DNA of 64,000 nucleotides from Chrysomallon squamiferum (taxonomy: Eukaryota > Mollusca > Gastropoda > Neomphalida > Peltospiridae). Numbering within the stretch: the first letter of the stretch is position 1; each line of letters begins with the position of its first letter. Shown here in pieces: positions 48,971-61,086 of this stretch. A program made the position numbers and the translations under genes. The stretch lies in contig CM022675.1 of NCBI GenBank assembly GCA_012295275.1, forward strand, positions 10,645,516 through 10,709,515. The letters are read 5' to 3'. The notes beneath the pieces were generated by a model. It searched no databases. It saw nothing but the letters and a program-made list of their open reading frames with translations, and was not told the origin of the DNA.

Positions 48971-50830
48971 ATAAAATAAAAAAAAAAAAAAGAAGAAGAA
49001 GAAGAAGAAAAATAAGAAAGCTATAGTTTATCAAACTTTGTTCGTTCAGTAAATATTCAGATCAAATATCATGGTTTTTGGTAATATTCAGTAATAATAA
49101 ATATTCGTTAATTGTTTAAATATGAACAAGTAAATTATTACATTTAGTTTAAAATAACGTTAATTTATCATTCGCCTAATCGTGGTTGTTACTAGTTTCA
49201 AAAGACGTAACTGAATTTATAACATAGGGAACTTTTAACAAAATACACCGCTGAGTATGATTTAAATAACAACAACAATAATAGTAATGATGATGTCGAT
49301 CTTGATGACGACGACGATGATATTGATGAAGATAATATTAATAATACACACATACATACATACATACATACATACATACATACATAAGGCAATTTATCAC
49401 ATTCTGACAAATATTAACATTTATATAATTGTCATTATTCCGATTTCATTTATCATTCACAATATTGTGTTGCTGTTTTTCTCTATTTTCTTAATTATTA
49501 TTTTATTAGTAATGTTACGCAGAAACATCATTCTAGGTATTACAACAGCTGTGATTTGGTTGAATTTTTTTTATAGAAACACAATGTTTCACCCCATGAA
49601 AAAAAAAAGCTTATTATAATTTTAAAATTAATTAACGTGAATTATTCTTTCCTTTTTTAATTTTAATTTGATAATGGCTGGAACAGACAAATGTGCAAGA
49701 TGCGCATATTTGGAATATTTAATTTCATATTTGCCTCATTATTTCTATTAGTTGAAAATGTAACCACATTTGGTATTCAGAATTGTTTATGCATTTCAGC
49801 AAAACTGGAATACTTTTGAAATAAGGTGAGAAAACTTTTGAAGAAAATGTTCTGCAAGATGCTTTTCGACCGACATCCGATGAAACTAGACTAAAAGTGT
49901 TGTACTGAAATTTGTAATATTTTTTGCTTTTTAAAATCAGATGAAAGATTTTGTTTTTTAAATTATTATATAATATATAAATTGTTACCTATTTTGATAT
50001 CTGAAATCTCTTGTGTTTATCAGCAAACTGATGTATTTTGTGTTAAATGAAAATATATGCTAATTTCCGTTTCGGATTTAGATCCATGTTTTTACAAGAA
50101 TATTAAATAATAAAGATTTTGGTTACCCCCTCATCCATCCCCCACCCCGCCAAAAAAGAATAAAGATATAAAATAAAACAAAACAAAACAAACAACAACA
50201 AAACACTCCTAAAAATAAAAAAATTAAAATTAAAAATTAAAATACCTAAAACAAATTGAAATAAATGTATTATATTTCTTAAATTCAAAGAAATAATATA
50301 TTTTATTAATGAAAATAATATTTTGTTCTATTATACACATATACACACACACAGACATACAGAAATACATTTTGTTTTTTCAAAAACATTTACAGTCTTT
50401 GAAATAATATACGACAAAACACGAATATTATTTCATTCTGTTTTAACAGAATACCAAAATTAGTTGCAGATGAAAAAATGATCATTTGCTGAACAATAAA
50501 AAATAATTAATTTTTAATTGAAATATAAGCTCATTAGAATAAAAAAGGACGTGATATTTTTTTTGAGGCTTTTATGAAAGTTCACACATAAACATCTGAT
50601 TTATAGAGATAACTAAAAAAAAAAAAAGGCTCGTTACTCTCATTGTTAAGTTTATAAACAAAATTGAATATCATGTGCAAATCTCATAAATTATTTTTAT
50701 AATATTTTTTTTGTATTAGATATAACTGCGGAAATCATGCTTATCTAACATTTATGAATTCAGCACTGAAACACGATACCAAAATAAACACTTAACTGTC
50801 ATAGTAGTCAGACTTCACGTTCGTAAGTTT
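48971..50830. other. Copy A, right part: AT-rich DNA
   Basis: GAA 48990-49008, GAT/GAC triplets 49285-49330, (CATA)9 49350-49386. The rest is unique AT-rich DNA almost identical to copy B. The 110-codon frame 49287-49619 starts in the triplet repeat. Confidence 0.6.
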
Positions 50831-51113
50831 ACGGACAAGTAAATCAACGTATGAAAGGAATGAAAGAAAGACTGAAAAAGGAATTAAAGTAAGGAAAGAG
50901 AGAAGGATAAAAAAAAAAAAGAAAGAAGAATGAAGGAATGATATACAGATAGGAAAAAAGTGGATGGACGGATAGAGTAAGAGAAGAATATATGCTTTAG
51001 AGTAAAAAGTTCAACGGCATCCCAACAGAACATATATATATATCTATATCTATATCTATCTATCTATCTATATATCTATATATCTATCTATATATATATA
51101 TATATATATATAT

Positions 51114-51144
<31 letters not shown>

Positions 51145-51207
51145 TAGATATAGATATATAAATATATATACACAAACTCTAGATATATATAGAGGATAAA
51201 GATGAAG

Positions 51208-51262
<55 letters not shown>

Positions 51263-51300
51263 ATGACATGGATATACATATTAATTTCTAACATTATTAA
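50831..51300. repeat. End of first contig: (TA)/(CTATA)/(GA)n
   Basis: Purine-rich 50850-50935, then TATC/TA/GATA units 51030-51150 and GA 51221-51261, then 39 bp of ordinary sequence to the gap. Confidence 0.9.
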
Positions 51301-51500
51301 NNNNNNNNNNNNNNNNNNNNNNNNNNNNNNNNNNNNNNNNNNNNNNNNNNNNNNNNNNNNNNNNNNNNNNNNNNNNNNNNNNNNNNNNNNNNNNNNNNNN
51401 NNNNNNNNNNNNNNNNNNNNNNNNNNNNNNNNNNNNNNNNNNNNNNNNNNNNNNNNNNNNNNNNNNNNNNNNNNNNNNNNNNNNNNNNNNNNNNNNNNNN
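51301..51500. other. Assembly gap of exactly 200 N
   Basis: Round-number N run, i.e. a scaffolding gap of arbitrary size and not a measured distance. Confidence 0.99.
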
Positions 51501-52195
51501 ATAAAATGATAATGATGATGATAATAACAACAATAATTCTCATTGACAGAAACATGACAAATGGTAAGATATCTGTCTTTGTTTTTATTTTATTTTATTT
51601 TTTGTTGTATTTTTGGTCTTTTTTCATTTTACAAATTCATTTCTTCTGTACTGATAGTACGTTTTCTTTCTTTTGTTAATAATTCATTAAATCAGTGTAG
51701 TGATTAGTACGTGTGAAAGATTTTCACAGTGGGATTTGAACATTTATTTATTCATTGACTTCAACGGTAGACATTTAAAATAAGGAAAGTCACCGCATGC
51801 ATACTATTGCCTGTATTACTTCTTTTTTGAAAGAAACAACCTACCTTTTCGAAATATACTTCACCCATGCAAAAAAGATGCAAAAAGAGACAAGAAAATA
51901 AAAAAAAATAAAATAAAAGGTAAAAAAAAAGAAAGAAAGAAAAGGAAAAGAAAAAAAGAAAGAACGAAAAGATTAATAATAATAATAATAATAATTAAAA
52001 AAAAAAAAGATACTGAGAATTTAAGAAAACGAATAAATGCATATTTAAATAAATCGACAATTTTCTTTTTTAATTTAACATTACATTTCTCACTCTGTTT
52101 CTGTAGTCATTTCATTTTCTTTCTTTATTTCTTTCTTCCTCCCTCCCCGTTATCTAATTTTCAATTTCTTTTTTTTTCTTTTTCTTTTTCTTTTT

Positions 52196-52530
52196 TTTCG
52201 AATTACTGAAAATCGTGTTGTGATTAGCTAACTAATAATCGACGAGAGCGCGCTCCGTGCAATTAACACGTTTCAAAAACGATCTGATTGGCAACCGTTT
52301 ATTTCATGACACGCCTCTGATTGGTTATCTAGGCAAAAACAAAAAGTGGCACGCGACCGAGTGATCAATTTCAATTCCACTTGAACTTTAGTCATATCTT
52401 CAAGTGTTCCAGACATTTAAGACGTCATCGTGAATTCTGTAACACACTCGTAAAGGTTATTTGCGAGTTGAAGAAAACGAATTAATTTCGAGCCGAGCCT
52501 GTTTAATTATTTAGACTTTGTCCGTCCGTC
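52196..52530. promoter_or_regulatory. 335-bp identical block (copy B)
   Basis: Same sequence as 39211-39545, without a single difference by eye. Confidence 0.45.
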
Positions 52531-52771
52531 CGTTCGTCTGACTGCGCTGCGCGTCTCTGGGTAGGTGTGTAGGTCAGAATTAATGAATTGCGATGGATAA
52601 AAGGATTTGGAAACTTAATCTGTTTGTTTGTTGTAATGATAATCGTATTTTGTCAAATGACAGCGGTCGAAAGGATTTGAAAAAGGTCGGGAATAAAGTA
52701 AAATAATAATAAAAAAAATAAAATACTACTACTACTACTACTATTACTACTACTACTACTATTAATAATAA

Positions 52772-52811
<40 letters not shown>

Positions 52812-52844
52812 AAAAACAGTCAATTACTTTCTGATCATGTAAAG

Positions 52845-53440
52845 CAGACTTGTCAGACACGTGGTCCTTTACAAACAAAACTTCGGTCCAAAAGCACATC
52901 AAAAATTTCTACAACGTGAACACGTTTTATCTTCGAAAAATATAGATATATATATATTTTTAAAACTTTCCTTTAAGCTAATCAAAGCCTGACTGATCAA
53001 AACTTGTCTTTTCTGATCAAAGTCAGAACTGCAGACATTTCAACCAAACATACCCAAAAAAACTATCAACAAGAAAAGGTGTCAAATCGCAGGACAAAAC
53101 AATAAAAAAATGATTGAACAAATAAATGTTAAGTTTTGAACTGTTGTAATTTTTTGTACAATCTAGGATAACTGCTGTTGGACACTGCAAATATATGTTT
53201 TCGTTTAAAAATTTTAATTTTTTAAGTCAAAACTTCTTCATTACTTTGTATTCATGAATGGTGCTAAATTGCTAAAACATTCGTATACACATCTATGTTA
53301 TAGATTAAGCCTAGTGCAGACGAATTAAATATAAATTGATTATAATACGCTTTTTGTTTCCTAGTTCTGTTGGTGCGGCCCCAAACACACTCAAATTTTA
53401 TTTCTGCGGGCCTAGGTAAGACTTGACTTTGACGCCTCTG
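52845..53440. mobile_element. hAT-like MITE, copy B
   Basis: Same element as in copy A, 596 bp. Its target-site duplication is better preserved: ATGTAAAG (52837-52844) and ATGTAAGG (53441-53448), seven of eight bases equal. Presence in both copies means insertion preceded their divergence. Confidence 0.78.
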
Positions 53441-56400
53441 ATGTAAGGTATAAAGCAATTGCTCTGAACTCTCTCTTTTTCTGTCTCTACTGAAACTAAT
53501 TGGCGAGGCACCAGTTGTATATGGTCTTATGGGAAGAAAGTCAAAACAACAAGAAAACATCCTTATCTGTTTCAAGTGGCGATAATAATAATAACAGTTA
53601 CTTGGAAGTTGTTATGGTAGTAGTAGTAGTAATTGTCGCTGTAGTTGTAGTAGCAATGAAAGTAGAAGTAGCAGTTAAAGTACTAAATCATTTATGCATC
53701 TTCTAGAAAACCGCTCTAGGAGTGTATTAGTTGGTATCTCTTAACGAAAGTTCATTCTCTGTTTTATGTTTTAAGTATAATTATATTAAGCATCCTTCCA
53801 GACAACCAGAAAATCCAGAAATCCGGGTCAACGTTGGTCCCAAGTTTACTTTGTGACTGGTCTGGCATCTGTACTAAAATTAGTAGTAACAGTGAAAATA
53901 GTTGTGATGGTATTGCAGGTAGATGAAGTAGTAATATGGTAGTATTATTATTATTATTAGAAGAAATAATAATTGCTACACTACTGTAATAGTGGTAGCA
54001 GCTGCAGTAGTCGTCACAGTAGTATAGCTGCACAAGCAGTGGTAGTAATAGTAATAGTAGTATTAATATTATTAGTAGCAGTAGCAGTAGTTGCTGTACT
54101 AATTGCAGTATAGACAGAAGTAATAATAATAATAGCAAAAGCGATAATTGTAATAGTAGCAATATCAGTACTGGTAATAACAGTAACAGTGACAATATTA
54201 TTAATAGTGGTAGTAGTAGTGGCAGCAGCAACAGCAGCAGTAGTATCAGTCGTAGTAATAACAGTATAATTAATAGTAATAGTAGAAGTTGTAGTAGTAG
54301 CAGTTGCTGTTGTTGTTGGAGAGTGCTAAAAACACTAAAAATGTATGTTTATTTTGTAACACTGACATCTGGTTGTTTTCTGCCGCTGATCTGGGAAAAT
54401 GAGAAGGAAACCGGAGTCAAGTCTCTCTCCTGACTGCTTCTTCTCTGTAACGTTTCTTTTTTCTTTTTCTTTTTTCTGAAACTACGGTGTCCTGACCTTT
54501 TGAATTACTAATCTGTCTTTCTCACCTAACATGGGACAAGCAGTAGTTTTCATATCGAGGAGTCAATTGTTGTATTCGCTGGAAGATTAGGACCTTTTCG
54601 CCGCGTCACCGATCACCCGAAACCTGCAATTAGGCAAAGTGCCCGGGTCGAACGCAAACGAGCCACGGAGGTTTTTTTTTTTTTTTTTTTTACAATGTGT
54701 CGCCTCCTTGTTTGTTAGACTTCTCAGCGGAAACGTCACTCCTGCATTGGCTGCTACCCTGTGGTTCGAGGTGACAGAAAGGAACCCGGGATAACCAGTA
54801 CTTCTGTGGACGTTTTTAAAAGTCGTCGAGAATGGAGATGAATTATAGGGGTGTGTGTGTGTGTGGGGGGTGTTGGCGAGATCGAAGCCAAGGCGTGAAA
54901 GGTGTGACAGTATAGGGGGCGAGTTTTAAAGCCGTTAGAATGTTGGCATGATTGATGAACGAAGGAGGAAAAGGAAGAAAGAATGAGTGAATGAATGAAT
55001 GAATGAGAGAATGAATGAAGAATGCGTAAGAGAAGGAATAATGTTTATTCGCTGATAAAGATGAAGTAAGAGAAAGAAAGGAAGAAAAATACATATACAA
55101 AGACATTAAAATAAAAATTAAATTACATGAAAAATGTATGCAAATGTGTAAACCAGATGACAATATATATATTTTTAAAGTTTTAACATTCTTTTATTCA
55201 GAATGTTCAGGCACATTAAATCAGGAATTAAGTAGTAGTATTTGTTATAAAGCTATGCAAATATTAACATTTCTTAATTTAATTTAAATATAATTATCAT
55301 TTGCAGAGATATTGTCACAAGCTTCATTTTGAAACGATGTCATCAGTACATGTGATCACAAAAAGATACTTGTAGCTGTATATTAGTAATCATACTAAAG
55401 TAATTCTAGAAGTCAGAAAACATATAAAAACAGTTTATTTATTAATCATGTTATTTTGTATTTAAACATGATTATTTATAAAAAAACAGAACAAATTGTA
55501 ACCATACATATATATGTTAACAAAGCAAAACTATTCAAACAGAATCGACTACATAAAACTAACACAAATTCTAATTAAAATTATACTTTTATGGAAAGTG
55601 TAAGCAGATATTTGAAATAGCTGTTTTAAAAGTATTATATTGAACTAAAAAGTATATTACCTGGGATTTTTCTAATATATTTTCTGATCAATAATGTATG
55701 TGCTGATGTGAAGATCAGAAATACAGTTATAATAACGCTGAAATTGCTTCGCCTTAGATTGTAACATAACTTTCTAACAATCGTTTACTTTCGTTTGAAG
55801 GTAAAATTTGGTAATAAAAATAGATTTATTTCTCTCTACGTTTAGAAAACATTGATATATCCATCAAACAAGCACGCACGTGCAACTGAAGAATAAAAAA
55901 AGCACCAAATTGTACATTTCAAAATAAAAAACCAAATGTTACACATTTCATGTACATTTCGTTGTAAAGATTTTTTTAATTTACTAATCCATTGTCCCGA
56001 ACGACTGATTTTTTGTCCAACAAAATGTAAATCGTAATGGAACAATAATACTAAAAATTAACCTTCTGACACGGTAAACACTTTAATTCTAGATCAAAGG
56101 AAAGATCAATCTGCAATACAAGGGTATTTTACACAGAGCTGACACAGAAACAGACAAAAAAAAAAAAAAAATCAAAAAAAAATATGCATGGAACATGCCA
56201 TGCGGAAAAAATATGGTTAATGTGTCTTTAACATCAATCTTTTTTTAATTACGTTAGTTTATGAACAGTGGGTTATACAATCGCTTACAGTATCGAAGGT
56301 TGACAACAATGGCGAAGCTGCAACAATACGTTTGGACATACCCCATTACCAACGCGAAGTTAAGAATTAAGTCATTATTTTTCGCGTACTGCATAACAGC

Positions 56401-57285
56401 CGTTTGCGCCGAACAGAACACTGACGTAACGTAACCCAGGGTGCCGACTGAATGGAACTGTGGGAGTAAGCTAAAACTGAACAACAGGATAAAAGACACA
56501 CAGAAAATACAAAATAACAATCAGAGGTCTTTATTTCGATAACTCAATTTACAATGTTCTTTTTAACTTTCTCTTTTTCATTCTTGCTTTTTTTTTTTTT
56601 TTTTTTTTTTTGAATCTAAATTTTTTTTTTTTTTTAAAGAAAGAAAAAAAAAAATTACAACCGTCCTGTCCCATCCATCACAATTATTTCAGGCATGTCG
56701 AATGTCTGTCGACTGCCTGTAATCTTTTTTTTTTTTTTTTTTTCTTCTAAAAAACAGAGACAAATATCTCGAATTATACTGAAACGTTTTCGGAGGCTGG
56801 CAAAGTTGCGACTCCCGCTACGAGTACATGGTGAATTTCTGAAAAACGATTGCCATTTATTTGTCCACATCCCAGCAGTTTGCAAACACAATGAAATAAA
56901 AATAAAATCTGCTTTTAAAATTTCAAAAAAAAAAAAAAAAAAACAAGAAGCGAAAAGGCAACACGCGACACGTGCTGTGTGCATGCGCGGGTTTGAAACC
57001 CCCCCTTCGTTATTTGAAACAAATACGACCCCCCACCTAATTTGAATCGAACACGAATTCTTATTTGAATCGAATGCGACCATCAGTATTAGCGGGGAGT
57101 TTCCAGCACGCGTTCGCCATTGAAAAGTAAAGAATGTTGTTTTTTTGTATTTTTTAATGTCTAAGAAACAAAACAATTGCGCCAAAAATGTAATTTCGTT
57201 ATAATTACTGTTATTTTTCTTTTATTCTGAAAGATATGCATATGTGATGTGAGAGAGAGCAAGAGAGTTACAGAGAGAGACTGAG

Positions 57286-57290
<5 letters not shown>
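53441..57290. other. Copy B: counterpart of 40436-44250
   Basis: AGT/AAT triplet region 53580-54300 (structurally rearranged relative to copy A), unique CpG block 54340-54930, AT-rich 54950-56260, unique block 56270-57080 with the short ORF from 56309 (41 codons here). Confidence 0.7.

Positions 57291-57375
<85 letters not shown>
57291..57375. repeat. (GA)n microsatellite (copy B)
   Basis: About 42 GA units; about 35 in copy A. Confidence 0.95.
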
Positions 57376-57378
<3 letters not shown>

Positions 57379-58308
57379 TGTTTTTTGATACATTTATTTG
57401 CATGTTATAGATCCCAAATAATTTATCAGTTTTAATTTAATGAAATTTTGTTCTGAAATTCGTTTCTTCATATGTAACGCTAAACATATTTATTCTCTTT
57501 TATTCATTTTCTTTCATTGATACGTCAGTTCGTTCTTTCGTACGTTCATTGACGAGCCACTCCGACTAACCAGTTTCATGTTCCACCTACAAACACAACA
57601 CATCTTCATCTTATCTGCCAAGCCATCATCTATTCCTGCATACACGCACCCCTCCATCACTCATTCCATCCACCCGTTCATTCATTCATTCATCTGTCTA
57701 TCCATCGACATCTGCTCATCTGTCCTTATACATATATATCTGTATATATATATTCATTCGTTCACTCGTCTGTCCATCTATCCGCCCATCAGCGCACCCA
57801 CCCACCCACCCACCCAGCCGTGCGCGCGCGTTCTCTCGTTCACACCTGCCCATCTCTTTGTCTCTCTTTTGCAAGCACAGAAAAAAAAATCTATTTTCAT
57901 TTTTCAAAACAGAATCTAAACATACGCGATGTTTGCACTGCGCACAATTACATGGAGCAAACCTCTCTAATGCTGAGGGAGTTTTGGGCTTTTTTTGTTT
58001 TTTTTTTTCCATTATCTTTCCAACATTTCAATACAACACACTCTCTCTCTCTCTCCATCTCTCGCTTCCAACATGGCGGTTTCGGCCAGATATCGTCGAG
58101 TCCGGTTGAGAGGACACCAGACAGACACGTCTGTCCACACACGCGCGTCCTTCAGGAATTGTTACCCAAATTGAACATCGATTTTCATACACCGTGTGCG
58201 CTCACGTTGAAATCAGACCACGGAATAACCGACGTGGTGCTAATGTGAAATAATGAAGCAGTTTCGTCTTCATTATCAACGCCACAGAGCTTTTCTTTCT
58301 TTTCTTTT

Positions 58309-58340
<32 letters not shown>

Positions 58341-58922
58341 CTCAGATGAAAAATTTAAAGAAAAATATGTTTTTTTTTCTGTATGTTTCGTTTATTATTC
58401 TTCTTCTTTTTTTTAATTATTTAAAATTCTTATCTCGGTGGATTTTAGGAATATGTTTTGAATGGATATGGTTTTGAAAAAGGAAAAAAGAAAAAAAAAA
58501 AAAAAAAAAAAAAAAGAAATGGAATAAAAATTAAAAAAAAAGATGAAAGGAGTTATGGTTCAAATTGGTTTATTATATTTTTGTTTTTCTTTTGAAATGA
58601 TGAAAGGACCAAGGGATTCAGATATAAAGTGGTTATTATTTTTGTTTTTGTAAATGATAAAACAGACAACAGGAACAAATTATAAATTGGTTTAAAATTA
58701 GAAGAAATAAAACGACGATAAATAAATAAATAAATTTAACAAAACGAAATGTAGTTAGAGCAAAAATTCTAAAATGGAGAATTGATAGTGTCATAAAAAA
58801 ATAAACAAAACAAAACAAAATAAAATAAAATAAAATAAAATAAAATAAAAATGAAACGAAAATAAATAAACAAATAAATAAATGAAAATAATAACAATAA
58901 CAGCAACAACAACAACAACGTC

Positions 58923-58974
<52 letters not shown>

Positions 58975-59182
58975 CAGACTATAAACTTCATAGGCTAATC
59001 TAAATAAAGCAAAATATTTCAAGGAATCTTTCCTATTTTCCGTTTTCCGATAAGGTTCGAAAATATTTTGTCATATCACAAGGTAAAGAATTATTAATTC
59101 GGCCAAATTTAGGTTTTCAAACTATAAAAACAGATAATTCAATGGCAAATTTAATTTATTCATGTCAGACTCAAGTTTGTTA
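57376..59182. other. Copy B: counterpart of 44321-46141
   Basis: CATC/CATT words, CCCA units 57800-57818 (G-quadruplex on minus strand, five units), unique block 57826-58262 with the CATGGCGG site, T-run 58310-58340, A-run 58489-58515, AAAAT and TAA tracts to 58972. Confidence 0.75.
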
Positions 59183-59261
59183 TTCTTCTTCTTCTTCTTC
59201 TTCTTCTTCTTCTTCTTCTTCTTCTTCTTCTTCTTCTTCTTCTTCTTCTTCTTCTTCTTCT
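59183..59261. repeat. (TTC)n microsatellite, expanded in copy B
   Basis: About 26 TTC units against about 12 in copy A. Gives a poly-Ser frame. Confidence 0.95.
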
Positions 59262-59685
59262 AAGGAATACTCTACAGTATTAACACATTCTGTAAATATC
59301 TTGGGAAATGTTTATAATATTCCGAACCGGCAAACTGCCTGATTTCATTATTAGTATAAAACATTATGTACACTTAAATCTTGAGCTGTAGGCAGATAAG
59401 CTTACAGATGAGTTCATAGCACACGTTATCTGAGACAACGCAGAGAGACCCAGACACTCTGTCATATCTTAATATACTAACATTAATATACTAACACTAA
59501 TATACTAACACTGATATTGTATTTGACGGACAAAGTAGTGACGTACGTTATTTGCCTGCGTACTTTGTTTTCAGTAGAATTTACTGATTGAATTGAAAAA
59601 TGAAGATATATATTTTTTACTGTTGTTGTTGTTGTTGTTGTTATAATTATGGATTGTAATTATCATTTATTATGAATTATTATAA

Positions 59686-59759
<74 letters not shown>

Positions 59760-60064
59760 ATGAAAATAATTGTTTTAAATGCAGCATTATTTGCATTATT
59801 AATGTGCCTGCTTTTATCTTTAAACAGAAATTATTTGTAAATGTTAAAAAGATAGATAACTAACTAACTAACTAACTAGCTAACTAACTAACTGAATAAA
59901 TAAATGAATAAGGTAAGTAAATTTCAAAGAAAAAAAAGAAGAAATAACTCCACGAAAATTCAATTACGAAAAACAAATCAATTACAAATAATTACAATTG
60001 CGTTTAGAGATATGATTAATATAATTAAACATACTAATGTTATCAGCATAAAATCATTATTATA

Positions 60065-60100
<36 letters not shown>

Positions 60101-60242
60101 TTATATATATATATATATATATCTATAAAGAAAAAATATTTCATAACATATATTCGAACAGATGGGCTTTAATTTCCATAACCGCAAATAATGTATTTAA
60201 CATTCTAATACAACAACAAGAAAATAATAATTATTATATTTT

Positions 60243-60286
<44 letters not shown>

Positions 60287-60652
60287 AAAACACAAGATAA
60301 AGATAATAAAAATAAAAACATCCACAGCAATTTTCATCTTTAGATTTATCCCTTCCCTTCTGGCAGCCTTGTCAGCTAGCGTCTCTCGACCCGCCTCGTT
60401 CTCGTGTCATCTCTCCCCTTTAAGCGTGTTTGCAGACAGAGAGAAATCGAGGAATTGTCTGGCATTGGACGGATTAGTTGCGGGTGTTGACACAGTTGAA
60501 AATATTTGCTGAAGGATTGGGAGAGGTGATAAATCCACTTCACTGCAGAGACTGGTGTTCGATTTTGATGGAGATCGCATGACAGACAGTATTTTTCTAC
60601 AAGCCGAAGCCCCAGTCCAATTAAAACGTCGCCATCATTTGCAGACTTAAAA

Positions 60653-60684
<32 letters not shown>

Positions 60685-61038
60685 CGTTTGGTCTTTTTGT
60701 CTTTCTTCACAGTGATCGATTTGACGTTACACCGTGACGAAATATCATAGGGAGAAAATAAGCATCGCACCGCCAAACCGCAAACACACAGGAGAAAATT
60801 ACAGTTTACATTTCTGCGATTGCTGAAGATTCGATGTTTTTGCAATTTGTGCGGCGAATCTGACACAAGACCCCGAAGAGGATTAATGCAAATATTGAAG
60901 TGTACAAGAGGTTTTGAATAAACATAATAATTTTTTCAAAACCATTGATTTATTTTTTTTTTTTTTTATTGTTATTATTTTTGTTTAACCACACTCACTT
61001 ACTTGATGAAAAGTTAGAAAATGTATTGTTTGAATAAT

Positions 61039-61086
<48 letters not shown>

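Larger units (their letters stand above)
38501..50830. repeat. Copy A of a 12.3-12.5 kb duplicated segment
   Basis: Aligns collinearly over its full length with 51501-64000 (offset 12985 to 13170, changing only by indels). The left limit is only where copy B starts after the N gap; the right limit is only where the window ends, so the true duplicated length is unknown. Differences are substitutions plus microsatellite length changes, e.g. the TTC tract has about 12 units here and 26 in copy B. Confidence 0.97.

Noticed and set aside
51301-51500. Frames of 78-155 residues spanning the N run
   Set aside because: Most of their length is unknown sequence; the known parts are microsatellite.
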